The notes beneath the pieces were generated by a model that saw only the letters and a program-made list of their open reading frames with translations, did no database searches and was not told the origin of the DNA. Shown piece by piece: positions 24,031 to 32,668 of a stretch of DNA of 64,000 nt. The translations under genes were made by a program, and so were the position numbers. How positions within the stretch are numbered: position 1 is the stretch's first letter; every line of letters starts with the position of its first letter. Source of the DNA: Pollutimonas sp036675275 (GTDB taxonomy: Bacteria > Pseudomonadota > Gammaproteobacteria > Burkholderiales > Burkholderiaceae_B); NCBI GenBank assembly GCA_036675275.1, contig JAKFFG010000071.1, forward strand, positions 62,001 to 126,000, given 5' to 3'.

Positions 24031-26538
24031 ATGAGCTGGAAAGATAACTATCACAATGAAATAGCTTCGGGCGGTCAACGATTTTCGCTCGAATGGTATA
24101 AGAATCACACCATAACAAAAGAACTAATTGGTAAAGGACTAATAACAGGACGAATTTGTGACGTGGCGTGTGGCCTCGGTTTGCGGGCTTTAGTTTTCTC
24201 CCAGGTGAGTGGCCTACCTGTGACCGGTGTCGATGCAGATTCTTGGGCAATAGAATTTGGCCAAAAAGAATCGAGAAAATACGGTTTAGAAAATGACTTT
24301 AAGATTGGAAGTTTTTACGAGCTGCCGTGTGAGTCAAATTCATTTGATACCGTCTTGTTTATTGCTGGAATCGAACACGCTGCATTCCCACTTCAAGTCC
24401 TACAGGAACTGTTCCGAATTGCAGCTCCTTCTGGCCGCGTAGTGATTTCAGTCACCTTAAATGATTTTCATGCTGACCCCGATCATAAGTCGGCTTTCTC
24501 GGAAGCGGGACTACGTCGCATATTAGCGAAATTTGGTAATGTAGAAACTTGGATTTCCGACAACATTATATATGCGGCTTGTAGCAAAAGCGCTAGTACA
24601 ACATGCCACCGTAAGATTAAGCTTATCTACGCCGATATGCGGCATCCAGACACGTATACCGAATACTGGGATTATGAATTTCAGAAAAGGTTCGAGTTAA
24701 CGAAGGTTAATTTTAGTTGGGATGGAACATTACCAAAAGACCAAGAAGATTTGTTAATCGAACAGCTAGAGACCGCAGATGTATTGCATTTTGGCACAGG
24801 TGCGGTACACCTTAGTCGCGAATTGCTCGAAGATATTCGCGAGCTGAAGCCTACGCTTCATATAAGTAAATGGTGGGGCGACGTAGCACCAGAACGCTAT
24901 TATGCGGAATGTGAAAAGAATTCTGATATATTTGATACTATATTCTTATCCGTAAGCAATTATATTGGACAATGTTCCTCGAGCTGTACGCAGATACACC
25001 TAAATAGTCCCGGAGTGCGTTTTCCGCGTGAAGCGGAATTACCTTTTCTAACCAGACCTTGGGATGTTGGGCTATTCGCCAATGCGTATTCTGAGAAGAG
25101 GCTCAACAAAATTCAAGAGTATTTACCACCTGGTCGTTGGAACTCGATCTGGTTTGGCGACGGATCTCCTAATGGCAGAATATCTCGCGCTGCCACTAAT
25201 AGCTTGTTAGGACTATGTAGAATAAATCTCAACATAACTGACCCAGAACATCTGCATTTTAGGCATTGGTTTAGCGCACGCGTCTCTAATGCACTGGCCG
25301 CGGGTAGCGTTGTAGTGACATCACCAATAGAAGGACTTAGCTCTGTGCTCGGTGATCTGGTCCTTCTAGGCGGCGATTCCGCTACTTCTTGGCATGAGGC
25401 TATTGAAAAGGTAATTTCTGATCCCAACGCTTACCGGATTAAGTCTGAGAAAGGTAGAGCTTTTTTTGAAAGCTACTTAAGCTATGACAAGGCAGTTGAC
25501 ACTATGGCATGCGTTTGGGGTGAGGGAAGTCGAGATCACGCCTTCACGTCATATTCGCCGCCGGAAGAGCTCAATCTCGCGGCCGACGTCGACACATCGA
25601 ACTTATTGCATCACGACGAATTAAAAGCCGAGAAAGCCATACCAAGCCTCAATATATCGAATGAGTCTTCTATGGCGATAGATTCAAAGCCTATAGCGAA
25701 CGATTTACAAGAGTTAGCGTTAATTGCTAAATCTATAGCATCAGCGCGCCGGGACAGCAGTTTACTAAAGGACCGTATTGGCGACCTTATTAATGAATTG
25801 AAGTCCGCTCAAAATGGCTCGAATGGCGCACAAACTAACTCAAATGATAAGGTGACTCTTCTAGAAACAGAACTCACTGCGGCAAGGGCGTTAGTAACGT
25901 GGTATGAGAGCCGGGAGCAGTCCTACACCGAGTTACTCCAGACGAAAGTAGAGTCACCCACGTCTTCTCGAAATATGGAGATTGACGCTGAAGTACCCCA
26001 ACTTCTTACTGACTTGTATGCTGAGTTAAAATCTATACAGAATTCTAAAACAGTTCGTGCTGCCACTTTTTTCTCAACGAGGAACGCTCTTTGGGATGCC
26101 ATATCGCCCGAATTTCTTCCACTTAAACGATACTCAGCACATCAATTTCGCCACCGTCACGACAGGAGACTGGCATTAAGTGACAATTTGGGCGCCATTC
26201 CTTATCGAGAATACGTTATACCCTTTGGCTTAGCTACGCTTGAGTTAGTCTCAATGGCGGTTCGACCATTTTTACATTCATCGAATGGAACCGTGGGAAT
26301 TGAGATCGTTTCGAATGAAGATGAAGTGCTCTCCAATATCCAGCTGCCACTGTCCCAAGTTAAATCGGAAGCGCCAACAGACTTCGTAGTTTTTCCACCT
26401 CTGGTCGAACTTAGAAAAAATTGGAAGCTACGCGTATTCGTCCAGAATACAAACATCCCCGTTGTCGTATATGAACTGATTGAACAGTCTCTATTGTTAC
26501 GGAAAAATAGTTACTTTCCTTTTGTTTCTTTGATATAA
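24031..26538 (+). CDS. Fusion protein: SAM methyltransferase + CgeB-like glycosyltransferase + coiled coil + C-terminal domain
   Basis: An 835-residue multidomain protein. Residues 1-190 are a class I SAM methyltransferase (GRICDVACGLGLRALVFS motif I, TGVDADSWAIEFG motif II). Residues 195-505 resemble CgeB/GT1-type glycosyltransferases (LHISKWWGDVAPERYY, WNSIWFGDGSPNGRIS, FSARVSNALAAGSVVVTSP). Residues 555-650 are polar and predicted coiled coil (LQELALIAKSIASARRDSSL onward). Residues 670-835 form a beta-rich domain of unknown type. It is in the low-GC polysaccharide operon. A coiled coil joining modifying domains recalls chain-length or chain-terminating enzymes such as WbdD, but that is analogy only. 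Confidence 0.75.
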   Translation: MSWKDNYHNEIASGGQRFSLEWYKNHTITKELIGKGLITGRICDVACGLGLRALVFSQVSGLPVTGVDADSWAIEFGQKESRKYGLENDFKIGSFYELPCESNSFDTVLFIAGIEHAAFPLQVLQELFRIAAPSGRVVISVTLNDFHADPDHKSAFSEAGLRRILAKFGNVETWISDNIIYAACSKSASTTCHRKIKLIYADMRHPDTYTEYWDYEFQKRFELTKVNFSWDGTLPKDQEDLLIEQLETADVLHFGTGAVHLSRELLEDIRELKPTLHISKWWGDVAPERYYAECEKNSDIFDTIFLSVSNYIGQCSSSCTQIHLNSPGVRFPREAELPFLTRPWDVGLFANAYSEKRLNKIQEYLPPGRWNSIWFGDGSPNGRISRAATNSLLGLCRINLNITDPEHLHFRHWFSARVSNALAAGSVVVTSPIEGLSSVLGDLVLLGGDSATSWHEAIEKVISDPNAYRIKSEKGRAFFESYLSYDKAVDTMACVWGEGSRDHAFTSYSPPEELNLAADVDTSNLLHHDELKAEKAIPSLNISNESSMAIDSKPIANDLQELALIAKSIASARRDSSLLKDRIGDLINELKSAQNGSNGAQTNSNDKVTLLETELTAARALVTWYESREQSYTELLQTKVESPTSSRNMEIDAEVPQLLTDLYAELKSIQNSKTVRAATFFSTRNALWDAISPEFLPLKRYSAHQFRHRHDRRLALSDNLGAIPYREYVIPFGLATLELVSMAVRPFLHSSNGTVGIEIVSNEDEVLSNIQLPLSQVKSEAPTDFVVFPPLVELRKNWKLRVFVQNTNIPVVVYELIEQSLLLRKNSYFPFVSLI

Positions 26539-26547
26539 ATCAGTCTT

Positions 26548-27747
26548 ATGGCAGGAAGTTCGGTAAATATGAAGCATCATGTCTTGATCATAATAGAGGA
26601 TGACATTGCTACGACCTATTTGATCGAGCAAGTATTATCTGCGTGTGCACGACACGGCATAGAGTATCGAAAAAGATATCTGTCCACATTAAAGATCGAT
26701 GACTTCGAGCCTACTACGATTCCGCTTTTTGTGCGTTGCGGCGACCCATTATTGGAGTATTGGATTGATTTGCTACACCGCGCTAAATATCCCTTCCTAT
26801 ATTATTTAGACGATAACTTCTGGATGATCACGGGTGAGTCGCCACTAGGAATCTATTACAGACAGCCCGCCGTACGCCGCTCATTAGAATACGCGATAAG
26901 CCATGCGACCTTGGTTTTAACCAACTCAAGCCAACTAGCGACATTTCTTTTACGATTTACCGGCTCTATCAGTGTACTTCCCACTTTTTTTGACTTCTCA
27001 TTAATTAGCGAGTGTAAAACTGTAACCACAGATGAGATACGCATAGGATTTGCAGGAAGCACGTCAAGGATAAGCGACCTTCAAATTATTCGGCCCGTTA
27101 TATCTCCAATACTGGATAGATATCCAAATGTAGTTTTTGAGTTCGCAGGCGTCATGCCGGAAGGAATTGAGCCAAATAAAAGGATCAGATTTTTTCCACA
27201 TAAACCAAGCTATTCGGAATACATTAAATTTCAGATCGGGAGAATGTGGGCCATCGGACTAGCGCCCTTGGTTGATAACGAGGCGAATCGTTGCAAGACC
27301 AATAACAAGTATCGCGAGTACGGTGCCTGCAAGATTGCGGGGATATACACCGACATACAACCTTATCGACAATGTGTTAAGGAAGGATCGTCTGGAATCT
27401 TAGTTGAGAATTCGACGGAAGCTTGGCTTGCTGCACTGCATTTTCTAATTGAAAGCCCCGACCAGCGAACCGGTATCGCTCATGAAGCTTATTGCGACGT
27501 GATAGAAAAATACTCTGTGGAAAGCGTTTCGTCGATTTGGGCCGATTGCATTAAAATTGCCGTTTCTCGAAATCAAGAGACAGAGCGTGGTTCTCTTCGG
27601 AAGATTGCTCGACACTCTGCTTTGAAAAAGCTTGAGTTCAAAGTCGCTGCTATTCAAATGAAGATAGCGTCTACGTATGATGCAGGGGGATTATCACTCA
27701 TTGTTACAAAAGCATTACGAAAAGCCCGTTACCTCGCTCAACGCTAG
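26548..27747 (+). CDS. GT-B type glycosyltransferase (GT4/GT1-like)
   Basis: A 399-residue protein; an internal ATG at 26569 (MKHHVLII) is an alternative start. It shows FLYYLDDNFW, TNSSQLATFLL, RIGFAGSTSRISDL, GLAPLVDNEANRCKTNNK and YREYGACKIAGIYTDIQPY. These align by eye with the second half of the 654-residue protein at 20687, so the two are paralogues. The last 60 residues are basic and helical. It ends the rightward polysaccharide operon; a 252-bp gap without a recognisable gene follows. Confidence 0.78.
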   Translation: MAGSSVNMKHHVLIIIEDDIATTYLIEQVLSACARHGIEYRKRYLSTLKIDDFEPTTIPLFVRCGDPLLEYWIDLLHRAKYPFLYYLDDNFWMITGESPLGIYYRQPAVRRSLEYAISHATLVLTNSSQLATFLLRFTGSISVLPTFFDFSLISECKTVTTDEIRIGFAGSTSRISDLQIIRPVISPILDRYPNVVFEFAGVMPEGIEPNKRIRFFPHKPSYSEYIKFQIGRMWAIGLAPLVDNEANRCKTNNKYREYGACKIAGIYTDIQPYRQCVKEGSSGILVENSTEAWLAALHFLIESPDQRTGIAHEAYCDVIEKYSVESVSSIWADCIKIAVSRNQETERGSLRKIARHSALKKLEFKVAAIQMKIASTYDAGGLSLIVTKALRKARYLAQR

Positions 27748-27999
27748 ATTACTTCGCCGACAATGCCGCTCGAGAGGAACGATGCGAACTGACGGCAATT
27801 CGGACAACATTGTCTTAGTCACGTAATTAGATTAGTGGGGAGCTGTACTGTTGACCCGTAAAATGCTCTCCAGGAAAATGAATTTCGACGCTGTGTATTA
27901 GCTTCTGCTGCATCTTGGGAACTGCAGAATGCAGCCATAGGCATCGAAGCGCCGCTTGGAGACTGCTATAGGATTATAAATTCGAGCAAAAACAGGAGA

Positions 28000-29829
28000 T
28001 CAAAATTCAATTGTCGTTGACAATTGTGTCAATATGAGAAGCACACCTCCGCCGCTACTCACCAGTACATCAAAATATTCCGCATAGACGTCGGGGTCGA
28101 AACCGGGATATTGCTCCGTCGAAATCGCCAGCATCCGGCTGCCGAATTTCATCATCTGCTGCCTCATCAATTCCGCATTCACAGGCTTGCACGGTCCCAC
28201 CTCGCAATCCAGCATACTGCTATACCTGCCCGGCCCAAACCAGTCCCCGATAACCGTGCCATCAAAAAAATAAACAGCATTCTCAAAACCCAATTGCACC
28301 AGTCGCGGACCATAGGTCGGAATTAGCGTGCTCGCCTTCGAAAACAGCTGGTAACCCGGTTCCTTTGCCAGAATTGCATTCCCCTCTGCCACCTCTCCTT
28401 GGTACTTATGGTAGCGATTCCCCGCATAGCTGATCAGCAAGGCAAGCAGCACATAGCCCGCTACGGCGCCCCTGCCCCTCGCCCACTTCGCGCGCGTCTT
28501 TGCCGACACCAGCGCATAGCATCGGTACAAGGCATATAACGAAAGAAACGTGCCGACAGCGGCGACGGGCGCCAGATAACGCGTTACTTGCGTCACGAAA
28601 AACCAAAAAACGAAGTAAGCCAGGAAGGTGAACTGCAAGGCGCGCACGGGCGTGGGCGTATTCCTGAAAGCTAGGCCCGCGAAGGCCAGTACCCACACGA
28701 TAACATTGGCCTCCTTGAGCGCTGCCCATAGGTATAGGGGATTGGACGATACGCCGTGCATCGCTTGCTCCGATTGTTGCCTTAGCAGGTCTTCGGCGTT
28801 CCAAAGAAAGTAGCCGAAGACTTCGCCGCCCGCGGGGTGCAAAGGGTCGCCGGAGACGACGAAACTTCTTATATACCACCAGGTTCCCGCCGCCAGTACC
28901 GCCGCTGCATAGGCGGCAGACGCCTTCCAGTCGCGGCGAACAATCAACAAGTAGCTGCCCAGCAATACAGCGAACACGCCGCCGAAATATTTGCTGCCGG
29001 CCGCGCCGCCGGCCAGCAGGCCTGCAACAATCAGCCAGTTATACGACCGCTGTTCCTTGCCTTTGCTGGCCCACAGCGCAAGCGCTAACGTTGCCGCCCA
29101 GCAGAACATGGCCAGTCCGTTGTCGATGTAGGCATACCCCAGCGGCGACTTGATGGGCCCCAGCGTAAACAGCACAACGGTTGCGATGGCGCCCGCCAAG
29201 GGCGAGCCCATGATCCAGCTTGCAGCGCCCATCAAACCCAGGCCCATGACGAAGAGTGGAATGGAGGCAAATGCTTGCGCCATCACATCGCCCCCCAGCA
29301 TCAGGCCCATTGCCAGCAACAGGTTGATGTTTTGCGGGAACAGCGGAAAGCGCAGGTATTCGTTCAGCACGATGCCCTGGTGCCGCAAGGTGTCCCGGGC
29401 CAAGGGCAAGTGGTACATCGTGTCGTCCCAATGCCCGGGCGGATGGAAGGCAACGATCAATACTGTAAATAGAAGCGTGAGCAGGATCAGCGCTTCAAGA
29501 ACGGCCTGGCCGCGCGGTACGCCGGGGAAAATCTGTAGTGCGCGGATTTGTTTTATCGTAAGGGGCAGCGCCGCAAGCAGTACTGCCAGCCCGAAGCCCA
29601 GTACAGCGCTGAGACTGAACCAACCGGCCATCCCCAGCATGAAAAGAATCGCAATATTGAGCAGGCAGCCTATGCTGATGGCGAAGAACCATTTAAGGTA
29701 GCGATTGCTGTTTGCTGCGTTACCCGACTCCCATAGATCCATCGGTTTCAGCAGGGCGAATCCGACAACGGCGCAGTGCAACAGGAATGCACTTGCTACG
29801 GCATGTACCCTGATCAAATCGAATAGCAT
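28000..29829 (-). CDS. Polytopic membrane glycosyltransferase (GT-C type, Gtr-like)
   Basis: A 609-residue protein with about 12 membrane segments. The first large loop carries HPPGHWDDTMYHLPLARD, whose acidic pair fits the catalytic acidic residues of GT-C enzymes using polyprenyl-phosphate sugars. After the last helix is a soluble periplasmic tail of about 130 residues. With the polyprenyl-phosphate sugar synthase divergent at 29902 and GtrA at 30880, it could be the serotype-specific Gtr enzyme that decorates O-antigen in the periplasm. The sugar is not predictable. Confidence 0.75.
   Translation of the reverse strand: MLFDLIRVHAVASAFLLHCAVVGFALLKPMDLWESGNAANSNRYLKWFFAISIGCLLNIAILFMLGMAGWFSLSAVLGFGLAVLLAALPLTIKQIRALQIFPGVPRGQAVLEALILLTLLFTVLIVAFHPPGHWDDTMYHLPLARDTLRHQGIVLNEYLRFPLFPQNINLLLAMGLMLGGDVMAQAFASIPLFVMGLGLMGAASWIMGSPLAGAIATVVLFTLGPIKSPLGYAYIDNGLAMFCWAATLALALWASKGKEQRSYNWLIVAGLLAGGAAGSKYFGGVFAVLLGSYLLIVRRDWKASAAYAAAVLAAGTWWYIRSFVVSGDPLHPAGGEVFGYFLWNAEDLLRQQSEQAMHGVSSNPLYLWAALKEANVIVWVLAFAGLAFRNTPTPVRALQFTFLAYFVFWFFVTQVTRYLAPVAAVGTFLSLYALYRCYALVSAKTRAKWARGRGAVAGYVLLALLISYAGNRYHKYQGEVAEGNAILAKEPGYQLFSKASTLIPTYGPRLVQLGFENAVYFFDGTVIGDWFGPGRYSSMLDCEVGPCKPVNAELMRQQMMKFGSRMLAISTEQYPGFDPDVYAEYFDVLVSSGGGVLLILTQLSTTIEF
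28008..28026 (-). terminator. Short stem-loop at the end of the membrane glycosyltransferase gene
   Basis: CAATTGTC and GACAATTG form a perfect 8-bp stem with a 3-nt loop, located in the last codons of the gene at 28000-29829. On the transcribed strand it is followed by AATTTTG and later a run of T. The stem is AT-rich and overlaps coding sequence, so function as a terminator is uncertain. Confidence 0.3.
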
Positions 29830-29901
29830 GGGGCGCCTGATCCAGCATGGGGAAAAAGCTACAATTGTATCAGTGCGCCTAAGCCTGGAACGCCTAACCT
29901 G

Positions 29902-30900
29902 ATGAAATCAATGTTGCCTAGAATTGCTATTGTTTTACCTGCGTTCAACGAAGAACAGACCATTGCCGCCACGATTGAGGCGTTTCATGCCGAGATGCCC
30001 GATGCGCATATTGTGGTGGTCGACAATAACTCGCGAGACGCCACAGGCCGGGTTGCGTCCGATACGCTGCAGCGCTTGTGCGCGCAGGGCAAAGTCATCG
30101 ATGAGCCGAATCAGGGCAAAGGCAATGCGGTGCGCCGCGCCTTCCTGGACATCGAAGCCGACGTGTATGTCATTGCCGATGCCGATCTCACCTACCCCGC
30201 CCATCGCATCCATGACTTGGTGCGGCCCATATTGAACGGGGATGCGGACATGGTGGTGGGCGACCGGCACTCTGGCGGCCATTACGCGCAAGAGAACAAG
30301 CGGCCGCTGCACAATTTCGGCAACGCGCTGGTCCAGCGGCTGGTCAACCGCTTGTTCAACGCCTCGCTGGTCGACATTATGAGTGGCTATCGGGCGTTCA
30401 ACCGCTCTTTCGTCAAGACCTACCCTATTCTGGTGGAAGGCTTCCAGATTGAAACCGACATGACGCTGCATGCCTTGCATCGCCGCATGCGGATTGCCGA
30501 GTTGCCAGTGGAGTACCAGGACCGCCCGGCGGGCAGTGTATCGAAGCTGAATACTTTTTCGGATGGCGCCCGGGTGATCTTTACGATTGCCCAGATTCTG
30601 CGCTACTACCGTCCCATGGTTTTCTTCATGGCCTTGAGCATGTTGTTTGCCGTGGCCGGCATAGTCGTCGCCGTGCCGGTGTTCGACGACTGGTTCCGCA
30701 CCCAGTACATAACGCATGTGCCATCGGCCGTGCTGGCGGCAACGCTTGAAACGGTGGCCTTCCTGTTGATGGCCCTGGGTGTTATTCTTGATTCCATCAG
30801 CCACCACGAGAAACTGAAGGCGGAACTGCATTACCTGGATGTGCATCGGCGTCTGGCGGCAGACAGCCATTCGCCCGAGTCAAGCCGTGAATCGATATAG
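29902..30900 (+). CDS. Polyprenyl-phosphate sugar transferase, GT2 (GtrB/DPM1-like)
   Basis: A 332-residue enzyme with the GT2 core IAIVLPAFNEEQTIAATI, VVVDNNSRDAT, and the metal motif in YVIADADLTYP near residue 95. VGDRHSGG and MSGYRAFNRSFVK are also present. Two C-terminal membrane helices (MVFFMALSMLFAVAGIVVAV; VAFLLMALGVILDS) match GtrB-type enzymes that load a sugar onto undecaprenyl phosphate. It is divergent from the membrane glycosyltransferase and tail-to-tail with GtrA, overlapping that gene by 21 bp. Confidence 0.9.
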   Translation: MKSMLPRIAIVLPAFNEEQTIAATIEAFHAEMPDAHIVVVDNNSRDATGRVASDTLQRLCAQGKVIDEPNQGKGNAVRRAFLDIEADVYVIADADLTYPAHRIHDLVRPILNGDADMVVGDRHSGGHYAQENKRPLHNFGNALVQRLVNRLFNASLVDIMSGYRAFNRSFVKTYPILVEGFQIETDMTLHALHRRMRIAELPVEYQDRPAGSVSKLNTFSDGARVIFTIAQILRYYRPMVFFMALSMLFAVAGIVVAVPVFDDWFRTQYITHVPSAVLAATLETVAFLLMALGVILDSISHHEKLKAELHYLDVHRRLAADSHSPESSRESI

Positions 30901-31275
30901 CCAGTAGCGGGATACGACAAAATTGATGGCCATGCCTGCCAGGCTGCCCGCCGCCACGCCGATAATCAAATGCTGTTCCACCAGCGGGTACGTGACGACC
31001 AGCGAGCTGTATACGCCGTAATTGGCCGCACCGCCGGCGAGCATCAAGGCCAGGTAGAAAAGGAATTCGCGCTTTTTGGACATCGCCGACTCGCGCTTCC
31101 GGAAAGCAAAAGCCCGGTTGATGAGCCATGTGGTCAACACGGCGCACAAGAACGATACGCCGCGTGCGTAGAACGGGCCCAGGGCCTCTTCCAGCGCATA
31201 CAGGACGGCGGTATCGACGACAAAGCCGCATACGCCTGCCATGCCAAAAAGCAGGAACTCGCGCGCGACCTTCAT
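30880..31275 (-). CDS. GtrA family membrane protein
   Basis: A 131-residue protein with four membrane helices and the GtrA layout: FLLFGMAGVCGFVVDTAVLY, TTWLINRAFAFRK, and a final NFVVSRYWLYRF. GtrA proteins are thought to flip undecaprenyl-phosphate-linked sugar to the periplasm, partnering GtrB and a specific Gtr enzyme. ATG 31275 overlaps the stop of the flippase gene (TAATG), so it is coupled to it; the much longer open frame upstream is not used. The 3' end overlaps the GtrB-like gene on the other strand by 21 bp. Confidence 0.9.
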   Translation of the reverse strand: MKVAREFLLFGMAGVCGFVVDTAVLYALEEALGPFYARGVSFLCAVLTTWLINRAFAFRKRESAMSKKREFLFYLALMLAGGAANYGVYSSLVVTYPLVEQHLIIGVAAGSLAGMAINFVVSRYWLYRFTA

Positions 31276-32552
31276 TACGACGCCTTGGCGAATGATCTTC
31301 GCACACGCCCGGTCAACAGCAGCAAATCCAGCGCCACCCGGCACACCCAGGCCACGGCGGCGCCCAGCAAGCCGAAGAAATGCAGCGATGCAATCAGCAA
31401 TGGCACATACACCGCCAGTTCGCAGATATGCAGCATGGCCGTCGTCTTGGCGTCGCCCGCGGCCTGGATCATGGCAAAGGGCACGAACGCGATTCCGTTC
31501 AGGAAAATGCCCAGGCTCAATACAGCAACGATCGGCCACGATCTGGACGCGAAGTCCGCGTCCAGCCATAGCGCCAGGCCCTCGTATGACCCCAGGGCGA
31601 TAATCGCGCACACGATGGCCAGGGTAATGGCAATCGCCCTGACAGAACGGTGATAAAGCATCTGCGCGATGGCGGGCTCTTTTTTCAGTGTCGAGGCCAG
31701 GCGCGGGAACAGCGCGGCAGTCAGGGCGCCCGGTATGACCAGCACCCTTACCATGATCTCGAACGGCACGGTGTAATACGCCACGGCGCTGGCGCCCAGT
31801 ACCGCGGCGATCAGGAAGCGGTCGGCCGTTACCATCAGGGGGCTGATTATGTTGGATACGGTCATCCACACGCCGAAGGAAAGCAGGCGCTTGATGTCCC
31901 GGGCCCGCGCCTGGGTTCTGGACCAGCCGTCAGGCAGTTTCGCGCGCACATGGATGCCATAGGCCACGAACACCAACAGTCGCGCAAACACCAGCGAGCC
32001 CACCATGTACACCAGCGACGGCCCCAGGAACATGACGCTTAATGCGGGCAAGCCGAAGTTGGCCGCGCCCAGGGCAATGCGCAGCAGGTTGACTGTCTTG
32101 AATTCTTCGTAGGCTTCCAGCACGCCGCGCAGACCGGTGGTAACCGTGGTCAAAGGTATGCCCAGCGCGGCAATGAAAAGGCTATATGTGGTTTGGGCCT
32201 GCAGCGGCAGGCTGACCTTCAGCCAGCTGTGGCCCAGGGGGTAGGACACGGCCGCCAGCACCAGGCCGCCCAGCACACCGGTGGCCGCGGTAAAAAGAAG
32301 CCCCGACTTCACCAGTTGGGGCACTTTGCGGCGGCGGTTAGCCGCCAGGCTGGATGCGACTTGCTGGGTCAGTGCGCGGCCCAGTCCGAAATCGAACAGG
32401 CTGAAGTAACCGATCAGCGCCCAGATCAGCGTCAGGATGCCGAAGGCCTCTACCCCTGCCTGCTCGATCAGGTAGGGAATGGCGACCGCGCCCAGAAGCA
32501 GCGGCAGACCGGTGCCGGCAAGATTCCAGAGGGTATTTCGTTTCAGGGACAT
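31275..32552 (-). CDS. Oligosaccharide flippase (Wzx/MurJ-like, MOP superfamily)
   Basis: A 425-residue membrane protein with about 12 helices. KRNTLWNLAGTGLPLLLGAV and YFSLFDFGLGRALTQQVASS in the first two helical hairpins are typical of Wzx-type lipid-linked oligosaccharide flippases. ATG 32552 gives the family N-terminus; the open frame extends 21 codons further but without homology. It is coupled to GtrA. An ABC exporter also exists in the window, so this flippase probably serves a different glycan or precursor. Confidence 0.85.
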   Translation of the reverse strand: MSLKRNTLWNLAGTGLPLLLGAVAIPYLIEQAGVEAFGILTLIWALIGYFSLFDFGLGRALTQQVASSLAANRRRKVPQLVKSGLLFTAATGVLGGLVLAAVSYPLGHSWLKVSLPLQAQTTYSLFIAALGIPLTTVTTGLRGVLEAYEEFKTVNLLRIALGAANFGLPALSVMFLGPSLVYMVGSLVFARLLVFVAYGIHVRAKLPDGWSRTQARARDIKRLLSFGVWMTVSNIISPLMVTADRFLIAAVLGASAVAYYTVPFEIMVRVLVIPGALTAALFPRLASTLKKEPAIAQMLYHRSVRAIAITLAIVCAIIALGSYEGLALWLDADFASRSWPIVAVLSLGIFLNGIAFVPFAMIQAAGDAKTTAMLHICELAVYVPLLIASLHFFGLLGAAVAWVCRVALDLLLLTGRVRRSFAKAS

Positions 32553-32668
32553 GATGAGAGCGACTTGGCTTACGGAGAACGGCCGAAGGCGCGCTCCAGC
32601 CCGCAAGGGTAGCACGATACGAAACGAGCGCCCCTGACTATAATCAGATCCCCACTACTTATACCGTC

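Noticed and set aside
31276..31869. Long N-terminal extension of the GtrA frame
   Set aside because: It is antiphase to the flippase gene and arginine/glycine-rich; the GtrA family start is the ATG at 31275, coupled to the flippase stop.
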